The notes: generated by a model from the sequence alone, not told the origin. Positions 1 to 15,200 are shown, counted from the first letter of the stretch. The stretch: 64,000 bases of DNA from Enoplolaimus lenunculus (GCA_030248215.1 JASANG010001737.1:554501-618500), one strand, 5' to 3'. A program made the numbers and translations.

Positions 1-25
1 GTATTATTAATGCTTATCGATTAAG

Positions 26-277
26 CTACAAATTGCGAGCGAGCAGTTGCGCCGGACAATGGCTACTTAGAAGTTACACAGTCATGCAACGAAGATTCAC
101 CATCAGTTTGGTGTAATACTCAACATCAGTCCAGTGATTCGTTTACGGACACAGTTCGTTACGATTTGGGTATACGGATTAAATGTAACGATGGTTACTA
201 TCGAATCAACACAGCGTTTACTGAATGCAAAGCAAATGCGAAAAAGCTGTCACCCAGAATCGATACGCTGTGCCCGA
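26..277 (+). CDS. Sushi module 1 exon (six-cysteine variant)
   Basis: Exon opens after an AAG acceptor at 23-25, just past an in-frame TAA at 22-24, and ends at a GTGAGT donor. It encodes about 84 residues with six Cys rather than four: NC near the start, an inserted QSC...VWC pair, then IKC, TEC and LC. The extra pair falls in the variable loop of the sushi fold and probably forms an added disulphide (inference). Module 31 shows a similar six-Cys layout. The acceptor has a poor pyrimidine tract, so the exact start is the least sure part. Confidence 0.6.
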
Positions 278-3200
278 GTGAGTGATAAAATGGATTAGAG
301 ACAGCCAATGAATAACCACGAGGTTATCATACCGGTACAACCGGAGGTCTGCGTCCGGATATGGCAGTAAATAGACCACTGGCTTCGGATATGGTATTTT
401 TCACCTCTAGTTGCAGCCTGGTTCCTATATTTTTTGCTGTGTGCCCCCGTGTGCAGATCCGTGCTCAGCTCACCTTATCAGGGGGGTAAATATATTTCAG
501 GTGGGGTCATACAAGGGTATTCGATGACTTACAAGCAAGGTTGATAATTTTCTACGGGGTCAAAATATTTTTCTGGAAGACTAAGTGCGCCTCGCTCTCT
601 TTTGGCTTCGGGACTGCGGCCTCTTGTAATGTATTGACGCTCCTAGAAGTTTTTTCACTTTATGCCACGCCCGCAGCCAGCTCACCTTGTTAGAGGGGGG
701 GGCTAAAACTTTTTAAGGAGGGACATTCATGGTTTTTAATGAGTTACAAGCAATCCTGAAAATTTTCTAGGGGGACCAAAATTTTTCAAGGGGGGGGCTG
801 AGCCCCCTGGCCCCCTCTTGACTACGAGCCGGCGTTGTGCATTTATGATAGACTGCTTACAGGTTTGATGTTTTGGTATATTTATTAGGTTGCAAAATGT
901 TTCGTGCTTGACAAAATACATTTTAAGATTAAGATTCCGAGCATTTTTCTTGCTAAAAATTGCCCTCAAAATAGAACGCAAATTTTGTGTCAAATTTTGG
1001 CAGCTTATGACGCTTGAGTACAACAGTTTATACACAACTTTATCACTGCAACCGGTAATAGATACTGCACACATTTGAGAATACGGCCACTACTAAATGG
1101 TGCAATATTCGAATGCTGCTTCATAATTGAAATTATTATCAAAGTGATTTTCAGGAATTTGTACTGATATAAATATACCGTATGGAACGTGGCCGCATAC
1201 CGATCCAGTCTACGAGCCAATGGAAATTGTGTATACCTGTAATGCCGGGTTTTATATGCAAAATTTGCCTGCGAAAGGCGTCTGCCAGGGCGACGGAACA
1301 ATTTCACACAAACCGATGTGTTTAAGTGAGTTTAATCCTTTCTCGGAAACAATTGACTTCAGTGCTGTAGCAGGCAGGGGTGGGGGATTCCCCCAAATTC
1401 CAGGGTGGAAGGCTCCCAAACTCGCGAGCGAAGCGACCGACAAGCCAGACGCATTATAAACTTATGCAACTTCAACAATAACATGCGTACACTAGGTGGC
1501 TTTTTAGTGGGTAGCGTCATGGACACTGAAGCATTTTTTGCTTCAGCATCCTTCACACTGAAGTTTTTTGGCTTCCGCGTCCAGGATACAGGAGCCAAAA
1601 ATACTTCAGTGTCCTGGACGTTGAAGCCAAAAAGCTTTAGCATCCTTCGCACTGAAAGATTTTTGGCTTCAGTGTCCCGCATACTGAAGCTTTTTGGCTT
1701 CAACGTCCAGGATACTGAAGCCAAAAAGCTTCAGCATCCTTCACACTGAAAGATTTTTGGCTTCAGTGTCCCGCATACTGAAGCTTTTTGGCTTCGACGT
1801 CCAGGATACTGAAGCCAAAAATGCTTCAGTGTCCTGGACGTTGAAGCCAAAAACTTCAGTATCCTTCACACTGAAGCATTTTTGGCTTCAGTGTCCCGCA
1901 CACTGAAGCATTTTGGTTTCTCAGTATCCACGCATGTTATTGTGGAAGTTGCCTTTAAAAAATTTGCTTAGACTAAGGGTTACGCGTAGTTTTGAACTTA
2001 TGCTTTGCCTCAAAGATTAAACTTAGGCTCACGTTTCTAAAAGTTACATTGAGCCAGAGATGGAAAGGGGCACGGGGGGCCCCATGACGCCGGCCGTCAA
2101 AAAAGGGCGATATTGGCCACAAATCAGGAAATGGATTTCTCTCAGTTTTTTTATTTTAGATCAAAAATGCTAAAAAAATTTCGGCAGATTGACTGTCTAA
2201 AAATTTTACCGTTCATAGTGTTTTTCTGGTCCGCCAATGGCTAAATTAGCTTAAAACTATACTACACAAACTAAAAAAATCGATAACAAAAAAAATTTCA
2301 TCAAAAATATGAAAATCAGCATATAATTCGCAAAAATGCTATGTTAATTATTTCGGTATATATTAACTGCTATTTGTTTGGCCTTTATTCTCAAATGAAT
2401 ATAGCAACTATCATCAGTTAGTAATTTGGTTTTTAAAATCACTAACTATTGCAGATGTTGATCTCTGAATTGGTACAGGAGTAGAGCAAATCATATGCGA
2501 AAAACGTTCTGATTTTTGAGCCTCAGTGTTCACTGGTTCCAAAGTTACAAGATCTATCACCAACTAGTAATAGGTGCTGCACACATATGAGAATACGAGC
2601 CGTTGGGGCAGGTGCTGCACGGATTATTCGTGCAGCTCCACACACAAAAAAGTATTTCTGAATTTAATCAGAAAAGTGTTTTCTGTGGCAAATCTGAAAA
2701 GTTTTGCTGATATTTAAGACAATTTGTCTAAAAATAACTGGGAAACGTTTATTTTCAGACTTTATTTCAAAACGTTTTTTTGAAAACATTTCTGTTATAA
2801 AACCGAAATACTTTTCAAGTGCACCTTGCTAATCATATTTCTCAAATGTAAGAAATTTTTTCTTAAATATCAGAAATATTGTTTTGAGTGCAAGGGTTTC
2901 ATGGGACGGCTTGAAAAAAACGCTAGAGATAAACGACGGTCGCCTGACTTCCATCTCTGCGTTGGCCCGTTGACTGTGATATCTTATTGCTTAAAATTGT
3001 TTAAGAAAATTGCACTGTTCCTGCGTCACCAAGCAATGGAGATACAATAACCAACCCAACGGGGTTGACTTCAATTAAAACTCCAATGCAAGTGACATTT
3101 CAATGCGACTCGGGGTATCATATGGTTGGCCCGAACCCGCTAACGTGTAAACAAGAAGGCACGTTCGATGGCTCTCCGCCAAGTTGCAAACGTAACGTTT

Positions 3201-6200
3201 ATGTTTACAAAATATTTTTCACTTATAAACGTGGTTGCACGCATGTGAAATGCTCAAATGTGCCCGTATTAGGAATGTTTCACAAATTTAAAGACAAACA
3301 AACCGAAACCTACTGTTAGCGTAAAGCGATAAAACCTACTCTCTAAAAACTTAAACTTAAATTATAGCTTAATTAAGCTTAAATATTGAAGTAAAACTGA
3401 AATGGTTGGACGGAATAACTAAACTAGAATTTTAAGTTTTTCTTAAACTAAAATATTTTTAAGCGCTAACACGAGTTTAAGTAAACTTATTTTTGGTTTA
3501 AGTAATAAATCCAGCTCAGAAATTATGTGTATCTCTAAGAGGTAGCTAAGGTTAGCTTAAACTAAAAATGCGTAAGATATCAAATTTGTCTAAGAGTAAA
3601 CCAACCTGTTAGTTCAGTTAATCTAGAAATTTAGTTTAATACTGCTGGATTAGCTTAAGCTTAAATCGAGCTAGTTTAAGGTTTTCGAGCGTAAGATGTG
3701 GTAGCTGACGGAAGTAATGTTTTAATAAGTTTACAAAGCATAGCTTAATACCCTTGCAGCAGTTTGTACCCAATGAAGCTATACGCAGAAATTCTCTTCA
3801 AGGACATCTATAAACCTGTTTGAAACGCAAAATCTACGCAGGTACCGGGCAACAGGTGTGTAATGGGTTGTTACTTAACACCCCTAGAAAACTATACGGG
3901 TGCCGGTGACACCCCTGACAATCAGCAAATCTCTAAAATTTCGGGTTGGAATTTACAATAATTTCCTCCGTTTCTAAGTTAGCTACTGCGGCCCTATTTT
4001 ATAGTTCAGAAAATAATCGGTTCCACGTCGTTGAATGTATGGAAACGTGACGTATCGAATGCTGCCCACCGGATCTACCGGAAACTAAACGTTTAGACCG
4101 AATGTTCTTGCTAAAATTGTGTCCAGCTCTTGTTCCGATCATTTATTTAAGTTATTTTGCAGCTTGCTGAAACTGTTTTTGAAGGTCATCAAAAATCTTA
4201 AAAAATCACTATTCTAATCCACTGCCCATGTTTAGGGTTTAATCCTAATTTCTCGGGGGGGGGGGTGCTATATAAGGGGACGGATGAAAAAGATATATCC
4301 TGTCTCGAAATTTCTAGATTCATCAGAAAATGGACATTCAGAATGTTTTAAGCAACTTTCTGGATAAATCGCTATCAAACCAGACATCTCTCGTTGGTTT
4401 AGCTTGTTCGCCAAAAAGCTTACGTTATCTTCTACGATGCCGAAATGCTGGCTACTCCCATGGACCTTGAAAAAGGTCGAGACCCGCCTCTGATCAACAA
4501 CTAGGATCACTGCTTATAGGTCCGTGTTTCAGGTATATGCCCATATTTGCCGGCGCCCGTAGACGGAACAGTCACACATCAGTCAAATCCTATCTATGAG
4601 GGTAAACGTGAAGTGTTCAGCTGTAACAACGGCTACACCTTAGTCGGAGCGTTATCTTCGCTTTGCTTGTCCACAAGCAATTATGATCAGCCGATACCAG
4701 AATGCAAAAGTAACTAAACAGCCTTTATCGAATATTTAATGTTGTGAAATTATAGCCAATGTTTACTTTTAGGACCGTAACAGTAGATAAAGCATATTTC
4801 TAAACCTAAGCCTAAGCGTTGAAAAAAGTGTATTTCTAAACTTAATACAAAGCCTAACTGGTAATCGTTGAAAAATGTGTGTTCCTAAGCCTAAGCGTAA
4901 GCCAAAGCGTTAAAAAAGATTATCCCAAGCCTAAGACGAAGCAAAATATGTAGTCCAGCATCTAAGCCTCCTCTTTTACAGACCTATCAGGAACCGACAC
5001 GGCCCTAAAAGTAACATGGGCCAAAATTATTATGTATAAAGACCAGAGTGCAAAGTAACGAACGGCCTTTATCGAGAGTTTAATTTTGAAAAATTGTTTC
5101 ATACAGATTCTTTCGACTTATAAGGTGTAAGTTAAGCTTCAATTTGGGAAGATGTTTTCTAGGAAGATTATGAATTGGTAAATTCAAATTTGGCGCTGCT
5201 GCATACAGTTTGTGTTCTGTGAAAATATTGTAAATAAAGTAATGCTAGAAAGTTGCTTAAAATATATATGGAGCATTCCAGTTTAAATTATACAGATTGG
5301 AAGAATTAGTTTTGAAATATGCAATAGACCAATAACCTACTGTTTTACTCAAACCAAATTTTTCGTACGTACCTGCATGCTCAAATATAGGGATAACATG
5401 ACGCATATCTGATCAAAATTTTACCACCACTATTTTCAGACAGTTATTGGCCCATGTAACGATCAGGGGCGGAACGTTTTTCTGTGTGACTAGAATAGAA
5501 TAAGCTTAAGTTTTACTCTAATTGTTTTGCTTTCATTCATTTCTTTCAGTTCGATGCCCTAATTTTCATACGCTATACAGCGCAACGGTTCCAAGTGACG
5601 GAAAAAGCTTCTACGAAGGAATAACGATTACTTATTCGTGTGATGCTGGGTTCACTATGTACGGTAGTCCTACGTCAACGTGTCTACCGGACGGAACCAT
5701 GTCACATCCGCCGCCGATATGTAAAAGTAATTCTATTTCAAATGTGCTTTTTGCGCCAAAACGCACACGTTAAACATCAATTGCTTTATGCAGTAAGAAC
5801 ACGTATTCTCAAATGTGTGTAGCACTTATCACCAGTTAACAATAGGTTGTCAAGCGAAAGTTGAACAAGCTACAAAGGTTAAGCTCAGATTACAAACAGT
5901 ACTGATAATTTGCAAAATAAACGTGCCAAATTTTGAAGCTGTCCATTGGCTGGTTCCATATTTATAAGGCCGTTGGTCAACTGATGATGTTTCAAACCTA
6001 AAGAAGTATGACAAAATATGTATGTTTTAAGGATTATTCACTGCCTCCGCAAGGGTACCCGAACCCGCTCCCCAAGCATTCGAGATTGGACCCCTTTTAA
6101 CACCGCAGCAGCTCCAAAAACGAAAGGCAAATCAGCCGAGCTGCGATACATAACGGCGTAAGGCCTGACAAGCGAATTGATCGAGAAGCAAAATAAATGC

Positions 6201-9200
6201 AAATAATCGCACGTCGGGTCAATTTTACCCATGGCTCTCGGAAGCCCGAGACCTTTTTCCCTAGTGATAAGCAAGGCGGTTGAAGCGGAAGTGAGCAGCT
6301 TCTCACACCGTGAAGAAATTAACCGTTTTCGAAATTAGACGTACTGATACTGAATTTTAATTGTAATCAACGTGACTGCTAATATGCAACACTAAAATAA
6401 TCCTCATTAAACTTTTCAAGACTGTGTTCTAATTTGCATATATATGCTGTCTCTTGTTTATATTTGAAACAATCATAACAATAGCTGAAACGCTGCTCAA
6501 AATACGTATGTGGGACATTATAATATTAATTTAGAAAACTGATTTTTTTTCAGAAAATTGCACTGTTACCGATATAAACTATGGTACGGTAACTACGAAC
6601 CCAGTTGGGCTCACAACAATTTCACCTCCTTCAACGGTAACTTATCAATGCGACGCTGGTTATCACTTAGTCGGTACAAGTGCACTGAATTGTCTCCAGG
6701 GCGGTATTTACGATGATGCGATCCCGTCGTGTAAAAGTAAACAATCTTGTATTATACCGTAACTTTGATTCAAATTAAATCTTTTCAGTGGCGCGTGATG
6801 GGTGCAGATTTGCTGGGAAGAACTACGTTTTGGTGCATCCACCCCCCAAATTTACCATCTACTTGCTAAAACTCAACACGCAGTACACACAACATCAGTG
6901 TCGGATATGAATAAATTTGGTTAAAAAAAATTGTGCGCATGAGTCAAAAAACTTGCAAGCCTAACGAGATAGGAACCGAACGCAATTGTAGTGCTAAATC
7001 TTAATAGCTTTGGGAACTTTTTAATATCGCGAGCGAATCGGGCGAAAAAGCTCAAACAGTACTGCATCCACATTTGTGCCATACGGATTAAGGAACATAG
7101 ATTCAAACTGGAGGCCGAATTGCCTAAGAAACCCGGGGATCGAAGCGAGCGATAAGCCAAAGGCAATTTTGCTATTAAGCACAGCGCTTGTATGAAACCA
7201 TTACGATAGAACCTTTGAAGCACAACCGAGACGACACGGTGAATTTTATATTGCAAGCTTTGCACGCGAGAAGCTAACCGCATTAAATTTTTCATCATTG
7301 AACTAAAGTATGACCAAATAACTGGATTGGCACGTTACCAATCGTCTAGAAAAGCGCCAAATCGGTTATTTGATCATAACCATCAAATGAGGTCATGAAA
7401 AGTTCAAATATGCAAAAAGTTTCAAAATCCATTGATTTTTGCGCATATTCAAACCGGTCGATTGAGAATAACAAAAATGACCCAAATTTTGAAATCACTT
7501 GTTTATGACGAATCGACATCAATTCGTCGTATTACAACTGGTCACCCAACCATGTCCTAAAAGCCTAAGAATAAATGTAATAAGCATAAGCCTAGAACGT
7601 AATCGTAGACCTATTCCCGCATTACAAGTTGTCGGGTGACGAAGCATTAAGGGACTAGTTATCGAGCGACGAAATGTTGTAATACCAATTCTGAGACTAT
7701 ATTTTCGGCTACGAAAACTATCTGTTATTGCAAAACTGTATACTTTTTACAGTAATCTGCCACGATCCGGTGACAGTTCAGTTCAGTTCATTTGTAACCA
7801 GCTCGAATCCTGTGTATGACGGCCAAACCGTGACTTATACTTGCGATGCGCATTATTAGACGTCATACACAGGATTCGAGCTTGTTACAAATGAACCGAA
7901 TTGAATTGTCACCGGATCGTGGCAGATTACTGTACAATGTATAAACAGTTCTGCAATAACAGATAGTTGTTATACTTTATACAGTAATCTGCCACGATCC
8001 GGTGACAATTCAGTTCGGTTCCTTTGTAACCAGCTCGAATCCTGTGTATGACGGCCAAACCGCGACTTATACTTGCGATGCGCATTATTAGACGTCATAC
8101 ACAGGATTCGAGCTTGTTACAAATGAACCGAATTGAATTGTCACCGGATCGTGGCAGATTACTGTACAATGTATAAACAGTTCTGCAATAACAGATAGTT
8201 GTTATACTTTATACAGTAATCTGCCACGTTCCGGTGACAATTCAGTTCGGTTCCTTTGTAACCAGCTCGAATCCTGTGTATGACGGCCAAACCGCGACTT
8301 ATACTTGCGATGCGCATTATTAGACGTCATACACAGGATTCGAGCTTGTTACAAATGAACCGAATTGAATTGTCACCGGATCGTAGCAGATTACTGTACA
8401 ATGTATAAACAGTTCTGCAATAACGATAGTTGTTATACTTTATACAGTAATCTGCCACGTTCCGGTGACAATTCAGTTCGGTTCCTTTGTAACCAGCTCG
8501 AATCCTGTGTATGACGGCCAAACCGCGACTTATACTTGCGATGCGCATTATTAGACGTCATACACAGGATTCGAGCTTGTTACAAATGAACCGAATTGAA
8601 TTGTCACCGGATCGTGGCAGATTACTGTACAATGTATAAACAGTTCTGCAATAACAGATAGTTGTTATACTTTATACAGTAATCTGCCACGATCCGGTGA
8701 CAATTCAGTTCGGTTCCTTTGTAACCAGCTCGAATCCTGTGTATGACGGCCAAACCGCGACTTATACTTGCGATGCGCATTATTAGACGTCATACACAGG
8801 ATTCGAGCTTGTTACAAATGAACCGAATTGAATTGTCACCGGATCGTGGCAGATTACTGTACAATGTATAAACAGTTCTGCAATAACAGATAGTTGTTAT
8901 ACTTTATACAGTAATCTGCCACGATCCGGTGACAATTCAGTTCGGTTCCTTTGTAACCAGCTCGAATCCTGTGTATGACGGCCAAACCGTGACTTATACT
9001 TGCGATCCGCATTATTGGACGTCCACAAACGGAGTGCTCACGTGTCAATCTAATGCACTATACGATATATCGGAACCTGTGTGCAAAAGTAAATGTTTCT
9101 AATGATGATTTTCACATACAACCAATAGTAAAGCTGGAACGCCGAACATACGTATTAAATATCGGACACCATTTGAGCGGTGTGTTCTATTCTTAAGTAC

Positions 9201-12200
9201 ACTGGTTGATTTCTGGTTTTAAAATTGCGTGCGTAAATCTGGTTAAAAAAATTAATTGTCTAATTTTTAAAATCCTGGTTCCGTCCGGAAAACAATGTTA
9301 CTTCTGTGTTGATTGGGGGGACAAATATGTTCCAAATTTTGGCCAATGTAAAGAACAGGACAGGAACAGTAGTATAAGCGTATTCCTAAGCCCAAGCCTA
9401 AACCTAAGCCTAAACAAAAAAGTAGTCTAAAGTTTAAGCTAACTCCATTACAGGCCCGCAAGAAAACGATCCGGGCCTGTTCCATACATGGGCCCAAATT
9501 TTGAAGGATAACTGTCCGGTCAAGATTTTCTTGTTTTGTTTTGGTTTGGTTACCTAAATTAGGTTCTGCTATATATTTCAAGTTGCTAACCGCTGCCTTT
9601 CAAGTAACATGGATCATGTTATGCGGCCTTCGAAAATCCAATCACAACAAGCCTAAAGCCTAAAATTTTGTCCTGAAATGTACGGTTCAGATAGTAAATT
9701 GAAAATTTCATTTACCACAAATCAGACGCAAAATAAAGTGGATGATGCATTATCGAGTGATGTATTTTCAGGAAAATGTTACCCGGACACCATAGCATAC
9801 GGAAACCACGTGGACCAAACGAATCCAGTAATTGAATCGACTACTGTGACGTACAGCTGTACTGATTTGACCACTCACGTTCTCATTGGTGACCCTGTAC
9901 AGCTGTGCCTCAACGATGGATCTTTTAATGTTTCGACGCCTTCATGCGAACGTAAAGTTTAAGATTGTGATCTTGCACTGTTTCTGATCAATATATATCA
10001 GGGTTCAACCGGAATTTCTGTTCCGGCCGGAAATCTTACAAAAATTCAATTCCTGTTCTTGATCCTGTTGCTGCATTGAGCGATGCAGGAGCCGGAATTT
10101 TTATGGTTTTGTGGCAAATTATGCGTAATCATATATTGAAAATTTTGTGTTTACAAAATTGTTATTTCGACATGAGTGTTTTTCCAATGCTTCAGCCCTG
10201 TTAATAAATTGTTTCTGATGTGTTTTCGCAAAACTTGATGATTAAAAAGCTCAAAATTAGCGTACGCCAATTTTGGCAGGTTTTCTAAAAACTCCAACAG
10301 TAATTCGGCGATAAAGACAATTTCAAATTCCTGTTCCTGTTCCTGTTTCGGTCCCTGCAAAGAAATTCAATTCCTGTTCCTGTTAGGGCAAAATTTACTA
10401 TATTTGACCACGGTACAAATATATATATTTGTCCCGTGGTTAACTACTTATTTAACACGGGTAAAAACTTTTAAAGAGGGGCAGAAAAAGATTTCAGATT
10501 ACTTATAATCAGGTCGAAAATTGTCTAATATTGTCATAATTTTCCGAGGGTTCTTCTGAGCACTCCTGCGCCCTTTGGCTACGATCCTACTACAGATATA
10601 CCACAACAACCAGATCATGTGAATTATTGAACAAATACCACGTTTATCTCTTGCGATACGTCACGAATGACCTTGCATTATACCCGATTCAAACCAGCAA
10701 TTCCAGCTAGACTACGGGCTGCTTATGGTGCGATCAACTCAGGCATCGCCTGAATATGCATAGAGGGAAAAATGTGCATTTATAGAAATCTTCAATCTTT
10801 AAACTTAAGCTTGTTTTAAGTCGAACATCCAGTTAATCCAGCGGATGTCATCAGACGTCGACGTAGGTGATGTCTCTGCAACCAAACCAATATCTCGCTT
10901 ACCAGCGAACAAGCACGTAACTCAACGCTTATGTACGTTTGACGTCTGCGTTGTTTTAGAATCTCAATTTCAAACTAACTTCGATCATTAAAAATTGAAC
11001 TTTTAGCAATTTGTCCAGTTCCCATCGCAATTGCCAACGGATCCCGAGTGGTCAGCGGCGAACCTCGTCTTGCCGGAATCACTGTCCGCTATCAATGCGA
11101 CCCAGGGTTCCATCTTGTGGGTCAAGCGATACTGAATTGTCTGTCAACTGGAGCATACGATAGTCCAGCTCCTGTTTGTAAACGTAAGGGTGGCGCGGTA
11201 TTATGCAGGGAGCATATTTCCAAATACGTATGGCATATATCACCAGTAAGCGATAAGTTTTCAAAGTGCCAAAATTCCAAGTGCGGGTTACAAGTTTGGC
11301 GTAAAAATAATACAAATTAAAAATACGAAAACTGTGGCTAACTTCGACGATCACTAATCGTTGGCCCGAAAGCCTATGAACCGTATTACCAGCCGGGTGA
11401 TAGTTGCTATACTCATTTGCCAAAACGAGCCCAGAAATCCTATTTTTGAATGAAGAAAGTTTGGCGGGCACATGTTATTTTATGGGCGTCCAAAACTGGG
11501 TTTGTAAAAGAGTTAGGTTTACATTCTACAGTACATTTTTTGCTTAGGTTTAGGTTTAGGCTTTGGCTTCAGGCCTAAGAACACACTTTTACAAAGTTTA
11601 GGCTTAGGCTTAGGCTAAGCAATATGTTTAAACTGCGGCCCTAAAAGTAACATTGACCACGACGAAAATTTGACGTTTGTAGCTGTTTATAATGATACTG
11701 CATCGTTGACGCAAGTATGACAATGCTTTTTCTTCTCACTTCCACCAAATTTCGGTGCAAATCGTTTACAAAGTTATTAACGCACCCACTAAAAGTCGAG
11801 TCGCACTTGAGCGCTGGTAGGAGCCCCCTAAATAGCACAATACACGACAAGAACAATAATCTTTGCAATTGGCTGACGGTGGTGAAATGAAAAATAATAA
11901 TTGACGAATGAATATGCGCTGATAAAATAAAAAATATTTGTTTCAGGGATTTGTCCGGATCCAGCTCCATTGGCCAATGGCAGCGTTACGGCGTCCACTG
12001 ATCCGTTGTATGACGGTCAAACTTTGAATTACGTCTGTAATTCGACGCATTCATTGGTTGGTTCTGCAGTACTGACATGCAACGCTGACGCTACTTATGA
12101 TAGTATGCCACCTGTGTGCAAACGTAAGTACTTTCAAATTGTTTAAGCCTTTAGGGTGGCGCCATACTGGGTGCGGTGCCGTCGGATACCATCCCATCCG

Positions 12201-15200
12201 TCAGCGTCCGTCACCATACGGTATCGTACGTGTCTAGTTTATGTACGATACCGGACGGTGACGTACGGTGCGAACAATGGCGCCGGACGATGACGGATAG
12301 TACCGGATGTAGTCAAAAGTATAACACTACCTTTATCAGAATTTTAAAATAGTTAAATTGCAACTATAAGCCAAAGTACTATTTAATAATAAATTTGAAA
12401 ATAGGAATTATTCGAAATTTAAAGTCACTCAATGGTGTGATAAAGGTAAAATGAAATTTATATTTCAAATTAAATTTCGGATTACTAGTTGTCGGTCGAC
12501 GAGTTGTCGGACGACAAATTCTTATGATCACTAGCGTATCCAGAGGAAGCGGAGTAGTTTTTTTTGTGATAAAAACGGTACGGTTTTTTACCTTACAATT
12601 TTCACCCCCAAAAATTTTTTGGTAAAAAATACAATATATACCCTCAGAATTTTTTTGTGATAAGACCTTACAATTTTTCCCCTTAAAAATTTTTTGGTGT
12701 TAAAATGATAAGGTCCCTGCGTTACAATTTTTCTCCTAAAATTTGTTTGGTGACAAAATGATAAGGTCCCTCATAACTTACAATTTTTGAGTTTCATCAC
12801 ATTTGCCTGCGCGTTACCCCGTCAGAAATTTTCGGGTCCGACTCTGGTCGTGATACGGTTAAGTACACCCCAAGTACAGGGCAGCCTTTTGCTTACTCAT
12901 ATCATCAGCTACTGTACAGATATCGCTGCACCCAGCACCTCTAAATTTTGAGAGAATGTGTGAGCTTTCGGGCTGCACAAGAATTTTGGGATTATATCCG
13001 GGCGGAAGGACTCCGTACAGGATTGTATCGGCATTTGGACGTACCTACACCACTCGTGGGCCACAAATTTTTCGATCATAAGCTAAAAGTTGCCGCGGGT
13101 AGACGGCGATAAAAACTTTTAGACTTATAGCTACTGTTGTGTTTAATATTAAATAATTGAGTCATAAGTTGCCGAGCATGTCTCGACCATCAATCGAATT
13201 AAACCTATCGCAACCATGTCTTCAGTTGAAACCGTTTACAGACTTCGCTGCAGGAAGCTACGCTAAACGTAGCTTATTTGATGAAGTCAAAAAATATACA
13301 AAATGACAACCGCGTTTGTCTTTAGAGACGAGTGTAATCCCGTCACTGGGTGGTAACGCAACGAACCACGACAGCCAGCCAAGTGTTCGAAAATTTATTA
13401 CGTTTTCTATCATTAACCTAAAGCTGAAGCCAAATATTGATCATCTTGACTCCATTTTCAAAAACTTAGCGCAAGAGATTGAGTTTGACCGGTATCAGGA
13501 AATGCGTCCGCCGACAGCTCGTCAATCGACAACTTGTAAACTGAAATTTCATCGAATCCACAAGTAATACATCATTATGTCTACACTTAGACCAAGGATT
13601 ACGCTTTGGATTATGCTTAGATTTATTCATAAACTTTAATAAGACACTGTTGTGCGACACGTTGTCGGGCGACGAATTGTTGTAGATTTGTTTTTAGCGA
13701 TTTGTCTTTCGCCACCGGCGGTTGGCAATGCAACGAATCAAGTCAGCCAATCAAATGTTCCAGTGATCGAAGATATTTACTACGTATACACTTGTGACAC
13801 CGGATATTATATGATTGGCAACGATACACTCGAATGCTTGATTACCGGATCCTTCGATAAGAAACCTCCGGTTTGCAAAAGTGATTACTTTAAGTATTTG
13901 TTCACAGCTCAAAAAATGGCAAACTTTCAATTAAACCAACAGCCAATCAATGGGCAGTTGGATTTCTAGTTCCGCACTAAAAATGGGTTTCAAGGGGCGG
14001 GCACCAAAGTCTGGACCCTACAGATATGTAGCTCCACACTGACGGATATAAGAGGTGAGCACGCTGGTCTGGCCCCTGCAACACGAATCAAAACCAAAAC
14101 TTGCCATTCGAATTTAGAGCTGGAATTGAGTTTGGCTTTGCGCTTTGTTCGTTCGCGGCGTTTTTTCGCTTATCAGAAATTTATGGATTTGATAATGAGG
14201 TTGCGGCACAAGAATACTGTCTGCGACCATCCGGTTCCGGTTAGCAGCGAGTTTTTTCATCCATCTCCTTAAGAAATTCACCAGGGACTTTGTTCTCTTT
14301 TCTAATGGATTGTTCTCCGCATCCAGCTAAGGACGTCCCAACGGGGAGTATTGAAGCGTCCTTGACCAGCCAAACTCGGCTTGTGCCCCACCCACAAATA
14401 GACTCGGTCTAAAAGTAAATAATCTTGAATTGCAATTGTAGGGCCTCATAAAATTATTCCGTGCCCAACAAATAATATTTTCCGCTGACGCTCCTGCAAC
14501 CAGCATCACCTACTGGCAGATTTTCTTACCAAAAATCTATTACTATAGAATTTTTTCGATGTTCTCAGTGGTAGCAATTTAGTAGTTTCAAAAGTTTAAA
14601 GTTAAACTTTAATATTTAATAAATGATTTATTTTTGAACAAATTAGATTGAGATTGACGCTAGCGAAATGTTATACGAATTCCGCAAAAATTTGGTCAAA
14701 ACTGAGCTAATTAGCGCATCCATATTGTACACAGCGTCATGCGAACAACTCTGGTGACAAAGGTTATGCAAATTTTGTATGATAATGCAACTTCCACAAT
14801 ATCATGCGTACACCAAGTAACTTTGAGGGAGTAGTGTGATGGATACTGAAGAAGTGTTTTTGGCTTCATCATTTTTCAAAAGAATTTGCATTAATTCGAA
14901 AGTATATATAAACTTTCAGAACTATGCTCTGATCCAGCGCCTCCGAACAACGGTAGCATTGTGTTATCATCGACTCCTATATTTGACGGTCAAACGGCGA
15001 GCTACAAATGCGACCAGAACTATTCGATGGTAGGAAATGCTGTGTTGACGTGTACAGACAGTGGTCAGTATGATTACCAGCCTCCCGTGTGTAAACGTAA
15101 GTAAAATAACCAGTGTCACAACCAGAAATTGTTAATACACATTCCACAAGACAATTTTTTGGACAAGAAATTCTATTTCGAACACAGAATTTATTTATGT

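Noticed and set aside
1359-1906. Overlapping open frames on both strands
   Set aside because: They follow from the inverted subrepeats of the 488-bp element.
7753-8911. Five additional sushi modules in the array
   Set aside because: Each half-exon ends in an in-frame stop, lacks the last two Cys and has no donor.
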